DNA of 64,000 bases from BS150m-G50 sp964517435 (GTDB lineage: Bacteria; CAIWAD01; BS150m-G50). Both the position numbers and the translations under genes were made by a program. The stretch covers positions 1-64,000 of the forward strand of contig CAZFEC010000013.1 in assembly GCA_964517435.1 (NCBI GenBank), written 5' to 3'. The notes beneath the pieces were generated by a model that worked only from the letters and a program-made list of their open reading frames with translations, ran no database searches and had not been told where the DNA came from. Positions 51,698 to 59,037 of the stretch are shown here, one piece after another. Position 1 is the stretch's first letter. The number at the start of each line of letters is the position of its first letter.

Positions 51698-54175
51698 TTA
51701 GAAGAAGGACCCAATTATGATTAACACCAGCAGCAGGAACCCGAGCGCCAGGAAGCTGAAACCGGCCAGATAGAAGAAGACGATGGTCCACTTCCGGCTC
51801 TTGCTGCGCAACAGATGCTGATAGCTCTCGTCGGTGGTGATCCGCTTCTGCAGCGGACGCTCCTCCTCGAACTTCTCTTCCGACAATCGGCCGGTGAAGA
51901 TGACATCGTCCATCGGGAAGGCGCCCGGCCGCAGATGGGTGTTGAAGAAGTGCACCGTAAAGATGAAGGCGGTCGCCAACAGGGCTTCCTCGGAATGGAT
52001 GATATGGGCGGCATTAATCATCCAGCCGGGCACCGCCATGGTGAACTCCTCCGGATACCAGAGGGTCAGGCCGGAGGCACCGATCGCCATCATCCCCCAG
52101 AAAACCGCGAAGTAATCGAATTTTTCCCAGTATGTCCAGCGCCCGAACTCCGGTTCGGTTTTTCTGATCCCGACGAAGAAGAGCAGGTGGTTGAAGAAGT
52201 CTTTCACATCCTGCCAGTTCGGAACCAGGCTGTTGGAGCCCCAGAACAGTCCCTTCTTGCGCTGGATGATCAGCTTGTAGAGGATCATCAGGATGTGGAC
52301 GATGAACACGCCGAACATCGTCAGCGCCGCGATGCGGTGCAGCAGCGCCGCGGTATGGAATCCGACCAGGTTGTTGACGAACCAGTTGGCCAGCTCGGTG
52401 TGGCTGTATTTCAGCGGCAGACCGGTTGCCGCCAGGGTCAGGAAGGCACCAGCCATGAAGAGATGGAGAATCCGTTCCGGCCGGGAGAAGCGCTGGATCC
52501 GTTTATCGCTCCGGGTCGGCTTCTTGAGCGGCCCGTGCCGCAGGCGCTTGATCACCAGCCGAATGAGCCAGAGTACGGTGTGCCCGCCGAACACACTCAG
52601 GGTGCCGGCCAGCAGCACGATCATGAACCAGTTGATATAGTAGATGACCGCGTGGGCTTCTTTCAGCGTCGGCTGCGGATGTGGCATGTATTCCACGAAG
52701 CTGGCGGTGGCGCGGGGGTGGCAGTTGGAGCAGGTAGTGACCAGATTTTCCGGATGCGTGCTGGCCGCTTCATCGTCACTGGGCAGGATCGAGTGATTAT
52801 TATGACAGGAGACACAGGTGGCGTAGTCGTCTCCCTCATAGCCGAGCATGTACATCTGGCCGTGATACGAGGTCTGGTAACCGTCGAGCACATTGGGATT
52901 GAGATCATACTTCAGGGCCAGTTTGTCGTCGGTGTGGCAGGAACTGCACAGTTCGGTGATGGTCTGGCCGTCGAAATGTTCCCCCGGCATCCGGATCAGA
53001 CGCTCGCGGTGGCAGTCGATGCAGTTCGGCGCCTCGGTGTGGCCCTTTGCGCTGGCGATGTAGTGGCTGGAGTTCTCGTATTCGGCCTGCTCGCGGGGAT
53101 GGCACTCGCCGCAGGTCTTCTTCAGCTCCATACCGGCATGATCGGGCACTTTATGATGGTAGGTATGGCAGACCGCGCAATCGGTCTCCACTCCGTTCTG
53201 CGCCAGGTGCAACTGGTCGCGGTGAATGGCTCCGTGTGCCTCATCATCACCCAGCACCAGCGTTTCCAGGTGGCACCGCAGGCAGACCGCCTCGATCTGT
53301 TCGTCGATGATGATCGAAGTGGGATTGTTCATATCGGTCTCGTGACCGGTATGGCAGGCGACGCAGGTTTCCAGCTTTGCAGTTCCGACATCCTCCGAGC
53401 GATGGATCGAAAGTTCGTAGTCCCGATGACATGAGATACAGACATGATCCAGGCGGTCGACCGCTACCTGACTGTTGGGATCGCGCGGGGTCAGCACCTG
53501 GTGGCGGGCGTGGCAGTCCCAGCAGACCGGAGCGTCGGGATTCCCGGCCAGCACGGCCGCGAAATGCCCCGACATGTCGTAGTTGGCCACATTGTCGGCG
53601 TGGCAGTTGCGGCAGCCCTTGGTGACCTGCAGTTTCCAGTCCTGTTCGCTGTACTCCTGGCGCTCGAACTTGTGATGGGGATTGTGACAGGAAACGCAGG
53701 TCAACTCGTCAGGTATGCCGTAGTGATTGGAGGAGGTAAATTCCCGCAGCTCCTCCTGGTGGCAGACGCCGCATACCTCGCGCGGCTCCCCTTTCCACTT
53801 CACCTGATGTTTGCCGTGACAGTCGATACAGTTGGGAATCGCAGTATAGCCTTTATCGCGCAGCGGCGTGTAGAAGCCGTCGATGAAGGAAGATTGCGCA
53901 TCGGGATGACAGGATCCGCAGTCGGGCAGATGCAGCCTTTCCGGGTGCGGCCAGTCCTCCACGCCTTCCAGGTCGATATGACAGAGAATACAATCGAATC
54001 CCTCGTGGGGGCTGCCTGCCAGATGGCCCGACACGACGTTCAGGCTGTGCGGCACGCCGTAGCGCACCGTTTCCAGGGTGGCGTCATCGTGACACATCTC
54101 GCAGATGTCGTTTTCTTGAGCGGTGGTAAGTGACCAGATCAGGGATGTGAAGAGGAGTGCTCGCAAGAGGATCAT
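51698..54175 (-). CDS. Heptadecahaem cytochrome c / membrane cytochrome b fusion (CbcL-like)
   Basis: 825 residues. The signal peptide is followed by 17 CXXCH sites between residues about 25 and 500. Many have the form CxxCH...H, with extra histidines that could be distal ligands. The membrane part has about six segments (near 513-540, 573, 616, 694, 731 and a last one near 800) with conserved histidines (HLFMAG, LHRIAAL, IVHILM, HSEEALL, VHFF), as in dihaem quinol-linked cytochrome b. It is a larger relative of the next gene in the operon. By analogy it moves electrons from quinol to the periplasm. The ribosome site before the ATG is weak. Confidence 0.9.
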   Translation of the reverse strand: MILLRALLFTSLIWSLTTAQENDICEMCHDDATLETVRYGVPHSLNVVSGHLAGSPHEGFDCILCHIDLEGVEDWPHPERLHLPDCGSCHPDAQSSFIDGFYTPLRDKGYTAIPNCIDCHGKHQVKWKGEPREVCGVCHQEELREFTSSNHYGIPDELTCVSCHNPHHKFERQEYSEQDWKLQVTKGCRNCHADNVANYDMSGHFAAVLAGNPDAPVCWDCHARHQVLTPRDPNSQVAVDRLDHVCISCHRDYELSIHRSEDVGTAKLETCVACHTGHETDMNNPTSIIIDEQIEAVCLRCHLETLVLGDDEAHGAIHRDQLHLAQNGVETDCAVCHTYHHKVPDHAGMELKKTCGECHPREQAEYENSSHYIASAKGHTEAPNCIDCHRERLIRMPGEHFDGQTITELCSSCHTDDKLALKYDLNPNVLDGYQTSYHGQMYMLGYEGDDYATCVSCHNNHSILPSDDEAASTHPENLVTTCSNCHPRATASFVEYMPHPQPTLKEAHAVIYYINWFMIVLLAGTLSVFGGHTVLWLIRLVIKRLRHGPLKKPTRSDKRIQRFSRPERILHLFMAGAFLTLAATGLPLKYSHTELANWFVNNLVGFHTAALLHRIAALTMFGVFIVHILMILYKLIIQRKKGLFWGSNSLVPNWQDVKDFFNHLLFFVGIRKTEPEFGRWTYWEKFDYFAVFWGMMAIGASGLTLWYPEEFTMAVPGWMINAAHIIHSEEALLATAFIFTVHFFNTHLRPGAFPMDDVIFTGRLSEEKFEEERPLQKRITTDESYQHLLRSKSRKWTIVFFYLAGFSFLALGFLLLVLIIIGSFF

Positions 54176-54485
54176 TGCAGGCCTTTATTTAAAATAGCTG
54201 GATTCAGGATGAATGGTGTCATTCAGCAGGTTACCGCAGATTATAAATTTAGCGTGGTTTCAGTTGCCGTCGTCGTTTAATGTGAACAGTCTACTCAAAT
54301 ATTGTTCCATAAGCAATACCTTTCACTCTTGGTGTCCGCCGCGAGCGACCGGTAACCGGCCGTTTCCCCGCGGGAACCCGGTTGAGCCCGGGCGAACCCG
54401 GTTCAGCCCTGGGAGAACCCGGTTGAGCCCGACATTTCTCTTGACTATCTTTAGGTTAGGATTGAAATTTATTAGCTCAAAATGA
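54176..54485. other. Divergent intergenic region between cytochrome operon and tRNA-Val
   Basis: It holds three copies of GAACCCGGTTSAGCCC with a 20-21-bp period (54374-54432) and a TTGACT at 54441. Promoters for both directions should lie here. No gene is supported. Confidence 0.5.
54374..54432. repeat. Three-copy GAACCCGGTT direct repeat
   Basis: GAACCCGGTT followed by GAGCCC or CAGCCC begins at 54374, 54394 and 54415. The two-turn period (20-21 bp) would place the copies on one DNA face, which fits a row of protein sites. Confidence 0.75.
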
Positions 54486-54559
54486 GGGCGATTAGCTCAG
54501 CTGGTTAGAGCACTAGCTCGACAAGCTAGGGGTCACAGGTTCGAATCCCGTATCGCCCA
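54486..54559 (+). tRNA. tRNA-Val (anticodon GAC), with C33
   Basis: 74 nt without encoded CCA. Acceptor GGGCGAT / ATCGCCC and discriminator A are present. The anticodon stem is CTAGC / GCTAG with loop TCGACAA, giving GAC at 34-36 but C instead of the near-universal U at 33. The T stem ACAGG / CCCGT has an A-C mismatch at its middle pair. It lies upstream of thrS. Confidence 0.85.
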
Positions 54560-54571
54560 CTTCTTATTGTG

Positions 54572-54610
54572 ATACCTGCCCGCGCTTCGCAAGCAGGAAG
54601 GGGCAGGTAT
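54572..54610 (+). promoter_or_regulatory. Long hairpin in the tRNA-Val/thrS leader
   Basis: ATACCTGCCC and GGGCAGGTAT form a perfect 10-bp stem around a 19-nt loop, 12 bases after tRNA-Val. It could mark tRNA 3' processing or take part in thrS leader control. Confidence 0.55.
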
Positions 54611-54656
54611 TGTCTTTTGGCATTTTGCCGCTGCACGCTGTGGGCGAAGTGCTTGG

Positions 54657-54680
54657 AGCCAGTTCTCTGGCTTTTTTTTC
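54657..54680 (+). terminator. Terminator or attenuator in front of thrS
   Basis: AGCCAG-TTCT-CTGGCT is followed by seven more T, 69 bases before the thrS ATG. It either ends the tRNA-Val transcript or attenuates thrS. I see no T-box sequence before it. Confidence 0.85.
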
Positions 54681-54748
54681 TATTTTTCCACAAACGCCGC
54701 CGCGCCGCTTCCGGGCGTACCGCGAGCGGCCACAAGCCGGGTGTCGAC

Positions 54749-56839
54749 ATGGCGGACCAGGTGCGGATTACCTTTCCCGACGAATCGAGCGAACAGTTCG
54801 ATCGCGGGATCACTCCGCACGCCGTTGCCGCTTCCATCTCCAACAGCCTGGCCAAGCGCACCGTCGCCGCCAGACTGGACAACCGGGTCGTCGGTATCGA
54901 TTTCCCGATCGAAGCAGACTGCCGGCTGGAACTGCTCGACTTCAACTCCCCGGCGGGTAAAGAGGTCTTCTGGCACAGCTCCGCTCACATTCTGGCCCAG
55001 GCGGTCAAGCAGTTGTATCCCGATACCAGGCTCTGGGTCGGACCCGCCGTCGAACAGGGATTCTACTACGACATCGATTTCCCCGAGCCGATCTCCGCGC
55101 ATGACCTGCCCCGGATCGAAGAGCGGATGCAGGAGCTGGTCGAGCAGGACCTCCCCTACGAGCGCAGCGAACTGAGTCGCGAGGAGGCGAAGCGTCTGTT
55201 CGAGGAGATGGGCGAGACCTACAAGCTGGAACTGATCGACGAGTTCGAGGAAGGCGAGGTGATAAGCGTCTACCGGCAGGGCGATTTCGTCGACCTCTGC
55301 GTCGGGCCGCACCTCCCCTCGACCGGCCGGGTCAAAGCGCTGAAAGTGCTGAAGATCGCCGGCGCCTACCTGCGCGGCGATGAGAAGAACAAACAATTGC
55401 AACGGATCTACGGAGTCTCCTTCCCTGACGCCAGGCAGCTCAAGCAGCATCTGAAGTTCCTGGAAGAGGCCAAGAAGCGGGATCACCGTAAAATCGGCAG
55501 GGAACTCGACCTCTTCTCGCTGCACCCGGAGGGCCCCGGCTTTCCCTTCTGGCATCCCAACGGCGTGGTGGTCTACAACCAGATCCGCTCCTTCTGGCTC
55601 CAGGTGCATCACCGGGAGGACTACCAGGAGATCAAGACTCCGATCATCCTGAACGAAGCGCTCTGGCACCTCAGCGGCCACTGGGACAACTACCAGGATG
55701 GGATGTATTTCACCGCCATCGACGAGAACCCATACGCGGTCAAGCCGATGAACTGCCCCGGGCACCTGCTGCTCTACCGCAACACGCCGCACAGCTACCG
55801 CGAGCTGCCGCTCAAGTACGCCGAGCTGGGCATGGTGCATCGCCACGAAAAATCGGGCGAGCTGAACGGGCTGTTCCGCGTGCGCCAGTTCACTCAGGAC
55901 GACGCGCACATCTTCTGCACCCCGGAGCAGATCGAGGATGAGGTCATCGGCGTCATCGAATTGATCTTCGAGATGTACGCGCGTTTCGATTTCCAGGAGA
56001 TCTTCGTCGAACTGTCGACCCGCCCGGAGGAGAAATACATCGGCTCGCTGGAGATCTGGGAGCGGGCGGAAGCGGCGCTGGCCGGCGCCCTGGCCCGGGA
56101 AAAGATCGAATACCAGCTCAATCCGGGCGACGGCGCCTTCTACGGCCCCAAGATCGATTTCCATGTGCGCGACTCGCTGCGCCGCAGCTGGCAGCTGGGC
56201 ACCATCCAGCTCGACTTCTCCATGCCGGAACGCTTCGAGCTGGAGTATGTCGGCGAGGACGGCGAGAAGCATCGCCCGGTGATGATCCATCGCGCCGTGT
56301 TCGGTTCGTTCGAGCGTTTCATCGGCATCCTGATCGAACATTACGCCGGCAACTTCCCGGTCTGGCTGGCACCGGTACAGTTCGCGCTGCTGCCGATTAC
56401 CGACGCCTGCCAGGCTTACGCCGAGGAGATCGCCGCCCGGATGCGCCGGGAAGGTTTCCGCGTGATCGTCGACGGACGCAACGAGAAGATCGGTTACAAG
56501 ATCCGGGCAGCCGAAGTCAGAAAGATTCCTTACATGGGGATCGTGGGAGAAAAAGAGATTGCCGCCGGGACCGTCTCCCTGCGGCAACATGGCAAGGGCG
56601 ATCTGGGCAGCATCCCGCTGGATGAGCTGATCGTCCGTATGCGGGAGGAGTCCCGTGAGCGGGANNNNNNNNNNNNNNNNNNNNNNNNNNNNNNNNNNNN
56701 NNNNNNNNNNNNNNNNNNNNNNNNNNNNNNNNNNNNNNNNNNNNNNNNNNNNNNNNNNNNNNNNGAGTCCCGTGAGCGGGAAGAGTCCCGTATGCGGGAA
56801 GAGAACAGTCCCTGTCACAACACAAGGGGGAACCAATAA
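54749..56839 (+). CDS. thrS: Threonyl-tRNA synthetase, C-terminal end interrupted by an assembly gap
   Basis: About 697 codons including a 100-N gap. It charges tRNA-Thr. Domains: TGS (1-65); editing domain with HSSAHILAQAV and CVGPHLPSTGRV; class II core with motif 1 region, motif 2 (MVHRHEKSGELNGLFRVRQF) and motif 3; zinc ligands C, H and H in PMNCPGH and nearby; and the anticodon-binding domain (VWLAPVQFALLPIT). The family length ends near REESRER, just before the gap. Beyond it an 18-bp repeat encoding (EESRER)-type units continues to the stop. The stop overlaps the ATA start of infC, which supports the reading frame after the gap. The ribosome site is weak. Confidence 0.93.
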   Translation: MADQVRITFPDESSEQFDRGITPHAVAASISNSLAKRTVAARLDNRVVGIDFPIEADCRLELLDFNSPAGKEVFWHSSAHILAQAVKQLYPDTRLWVGPAVEQGFYYDIDFPEPISAHDLPRIEERMQELVEQDLPYERSELSREEAKRLFEEMGETYKLELIDEFEEGEVISVYRQGDFVDLCVGPHLPSTGRVKALKVLKIAGAYLRGDEKNKQLQRIYGVSFPDARQLKQHLKFLEEAKKRDHRKIGRELDLFSLHPEGPGFPFWHPNGVVVYNQIRSFWLQVHHREDYQEIKTPIILNEALWHLSGHWDNYQDGMYFTAIDENPYAVKPMNCPGHLLLYRNTPHSYRELPLKYAELGMVHRHEKSGELNGLFRVRQFTQDDAHIFCTPEQIEDEVIGVIELIFEMYARFDFQEIFVELSTRPEEKYIGSLEIWERAEAALAGALAREKIEYQLNPGDGAFYGPKIDFHVRDSLRRSWQLGTIQLDFSMPERFELEYVGEDGEKHRPVMIHRAVFGSFERFIGILIEHYAGNFPVWLAPVQFALLPITDACQAYAEEIAARMRREGFRVIVDGRNEKIGYKIRAAEVRKIPYMGIVGEKEIAAGTVSLRQHGKGDLGSIPLDELIVRMREESRERXXXXXXXXXXXXXXXXXXXXXXXXXXXXXXXXXXESREREESRMREENSPCHNTRGNQ
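56643..56805 (+). repeat. 18-bp tandem repeat at the thrS end, broken by the gap
   Basis: Units of GAGTCCCGTGAGCGGGAA type, with an ATG-for-GAG variant, flank the gap. GAGTCCCGTGAGCGGGA is identical at 56648-56664 and 56765-56781. Each unit contains a TCCCG / CGGGA dyad and encodes six residues. Confidence 0.88.
56665..56764. other. Assembly gap of 100 N in thrS
   Basis: Exactly 100 N, the usual placeholder. The identical 17-mers on both sides suggest that the tandem repeat broke the assembly, so its true length is unknown. Confidence 0.95.
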
Positions 56840-57387
56840 AGAAAAGGTTCGCTGAAAACATCAAAACGCCTCAGGCCAGGATCAACGAGTTCATCAAGGC
56901 GTCCCGGGTGCGGGTAATCCTGCCGGAGGGGGAACAGCTGGGCATCCTGCCGCTGGAGGAAGCACTGGCGGAGGCGGAAAAACGCGGACTGGATCTGGTG
57001 GAGATCGCGCCCCAGGCCAACCCGCCGGTCACCAAGATCCAGGACTACGGCAAGTTCAGGTATGAACAGGCCAAGCGGGAACGCGAAAACCGCAAGAAAC
57101 AGCACACCGTTCAGGTCAAGGGGATCCGGCTGACCCCCAACATCAACGATCACGATCTGGAGGTCAAGGCGCGCAAGGCCCGCGAGTTCATTGAAGACGG
57201 CGCGCGGCTTAAGGTTTCAGTCCTTTTCCGCGGCCGCATGATCGCCCGCAAGGAGCTGGGCCGGGAAGTGCTGGAGAAATTCATCACCTACCTCGAGGAT
57301 CTCGCCGAGGTGGAATCCCCTCCCACGATGGAGGGAGCACGCAACATGGTCACCCAGTTGGTGCCGAAGAAGAAGCAGAAGAAGTAG
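56836..57387 (+). CDS. infC: Translation initiation factor IF-3, probable AUA start
   Basis: 183 residues if started at ATA 56836. It keeps ribosomal subunits apart and checks the start codon. The N-domain INEFIKASRVRVILPEGEQLGILP and the C-domain region VKGIRLTPNINDHDLEVKARKAREFI are typical. Typical IF-3 N-termini extend well upstream of the first GTG at 56908. The only in-frame start-like codon after a ribosome site (AAGGGGGA) is ATA at 56836, five bases on. This fits the known use of rare starts (AUU in Escherichia) by which IF-3 represses itself. The ATA overlaps the thrS stop TAA (ATAA), so the genes are coupled. Confidence 0.93.
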   Translation: MKKRFAENIKTPQARINEFIKASRVRVILPEGEQLGILPLEEALAEAEKRGLDLVEIAPQANPPVTKIQDYGKFRYEQAKRERENRKKQHTVQVKGIRLTPNINDHDLEVKARKAREFIEDGARLKVSVLFRGRMIARKELGREVLEKFITYLEDLAEVESPPTMEGARNMVTQLVPKKKQKK

Positions 57388-57408
57388 AGATAAACGGAGC
57401 TTACAATC

Positions 57409-57603
57409 ATGCCGAAAATGAGATCAAACCGCGGCGCCTGCAAGCGGTTCAAGACCACCGGCAGCGGCAAGGTCAAACGTCACCACGCCTACGCCGGCCA
57501 CCAGTTTTCCTGCAAAACCCGCAAGCAGAAGCGCCGGTTGCGTTCCGCCACGCTGGTGCACTCCACCAACCTGCAGAACATTAAGAGAATGATTACCAGC
57601 TGA
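57409..57603 (+). CDS. rpmI: 50S ribosomal protein L35
   Basis: 64 basic residues. MPKMRSN, ACKRFKTTGSGKVKRHHAYAGH and KRRLR are the family pattern. The ATG follows ACGGAG. It lies between infC (21-bp gap) and rplT, the conserved IF3-L35-L20 order. In other bacteria L20 represses this operon through a leader structure; none was resolved here. Confidence 0.97.
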   Translation: MPKMRSNRGACKRFKTTGSGKVKRHHAYAGHQFSCKTRKQKRRLRSATLVHSTNLQNIKRMITS

Positions 57604-57637
57604 GCCTGCTCAGCCGTAAATAGTAGAGGAGAATTCC

Positions 57638-57985
57638 ATGCCACGCGCAACCAATAACGTTGCCTCCCACCGCCGCAGAAAGAAGATCCGCCGGCAGGCC
57701 AAGGGCTTTGTCGGTGTTCGCAAAAATGTGCTGCGTACCATGATGGATGCCGTCGATCGCTCCATGCAGTACTCCACTATCCACCGACGCCGCCGCGCCA
57801 GCGATTTCCGCAAGTTGTGGATTACGCGCATCAACGCCGCCGTCCGGGCGGAGGGGCTCAGCTATTCCCGCTTCATGCACGGCTTGAAGCAGAAAGACAT
57901 TCAGATCAACCGTAAACTCCTGGCCGACATGGCCATCAACGATCCGGGTGCATTCCAGTCCATCGTCAACCTGGTAAAACAGTAG
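57638..57985 (+). CDS. rplT: 50S ribosomal protein L20
   Basis: 115 residues: PRATNNVASHRRRKKIRRQAKGF at the start and LKQKDIQINRKLLADMAINDP later are diagnostic. It binds 23S rRNA early in assembly and commonly represses its own operon. AGAGGAG precedes the ATG. Confidence 0.98.
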   Translation: MPRATNNVASHRRRKKIRRQAKGFVGVRKNVLRTMMDAVDRSMQYSTIHRRRRASDFRKLWITRINAAVRAEGLSYSRFMHGLKQKDIQINRKLLADMAINDPGAFQSIVNLVKQ

Positions 57986-58023
57986 ATCCGACTTCCCCTT
58001 CCAAATGGAAAGGCAGGTAGCAG

Positions 58024-59028
58024 ATGAAGTCCCGGATCGACGCGATCAGGCTAGACTTCCAGAAGTTACTGGCGGAGGCGGAAACCCAACCGCAGCTGGA
58101 CGAGGTTTACCGCCTCTTCCTCGCTCGTAAGGGACAGGTGGCCGCGCTCTACAAGGAGATGGGGCGGCTGACGACGGAGGAGCGCCCGGAAGCGGGCAAG
58201 CTGCTCAACGAGTTGAAAGGGGAGCTGGAGGAGCAGTTCAACGCGCGCCGTGACGCGCTCAAGCCGAAACAGACCGCGACCGCGCTCGACATCACCATCC
58301 CCGGCCGGGTGCCCCGGCTCGGACGGGAGCATCCCCTGAAGCAAACCGAACAGCGGGTGATCGAGATCTTCACCCGCATGGGCTTCACCGTGGCGGAAGG
58401 GCCGGAGGTCGAGTCTGAATACTATGACTTCGACGCGCTCAACACGCCGTTCTGGCATCCCGCCCGCGACCCGTCGGACACCCTCTACCTGGACAACGGA
58501 CACCTGCTGCGCACCGAAACCTCGCCGGTCCAGATCCATGTCATGGAAAAACGCCGGCCTCCCATCCGTATCATCGCGCCGGGTCGCGTCTACCGCAACG
58601 ACAAGCCGGACGCCTCCCATTCCCCCATGTTCATGCAGGTGGAAGGGCTTTACGTCGATCACCGGGTGACCTTCGCCGAACTCAAGGGCACGCTGCTGGA
58701 ATTCTACCGCGCGCTTTACGGCCCCGAGACCGACATCCGCTTCCGGCCGCACTACTTTCCCTTCACCGAGCCCTCCGCCGAAGTGGATGTCACCTGCTTC
58801 CTGTGCGGCGGTAAGGGCTGCCGCGTCTGCAAGCAGACCGGCTGGCTGGAGATGGGCGGCAGCGGCATGGTCGATCCCGCGGTGCTGTCGGGAGTCGACC
58901 TCGATCCGGAAGAGTACACCGGTTTCGCGTTCGGACTCGGGCTGGAGCGCATCGCCATGCTGCAGTACGGCCTGACCGACATCCGCCTGCTCTACGAAAA
59001 CAACCTGCGATTACTCGCCCAGTTCTAG
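58024..59028 (+). CDS. pheS: Phenylalanyl-tRNA synthetase alpha subunit
   Basis: 334 residues. An N-terminal coiled coil (1-85) is followed by the class II catalytic core. Motif 2 is GRVYRNDKPDASHSPMF and motif 3 is GFAFGLGLERIAML. A small cysteine cluster CFLCGGKGCRVCKQTGW resembles a zinc-binding insert found in many PheS. It forms the tetramer with PheT, encoded nine bases downstream. Confidence 0.97.
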   Translation: MKSRIDAIRLDFQKLLAEAETQPQLDEVYRLFLARKGQVAALYKEMGRLTTEERPEAGKLLNELKGELEEQFNARRDALKPKQTATALDITIPGRVPRLGREHPLKQTEQRVIEIFTRMGFTVAEGPEVESEYYDFDALNTPFWHPARDPSDTLYLDNGHLLRTETSPVQIHVMEKRRPPIRIIAPGRVYRNDKPDASHSPMFMQVEGLYVDHRVTFAELKGTLLEFYRALYGPETDIRFRPHYFPFTEPSAEVDVTCFLCGGKGCRVCKQTGWLEMGGSGMVDPAVLSGVDLDPEEYTGFAFGLGLERIAMLQYGLTDIRLLYENNLRLLAQF

Positions 59029-59037
59029 GGACGTCCT

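Noticed and set aside
54374..54432. Possible CRISPR array
   Set aside because: Only three short repeats with 4-5 variable bases between them, no spacers and no cas genes in the window.
54611..54680. T-box riboswitch before thrS
   Set aside because: There is a terminator, but no T-box core sequence (GGGTGGNACCGCG-like) or specifier-loop layout was found.
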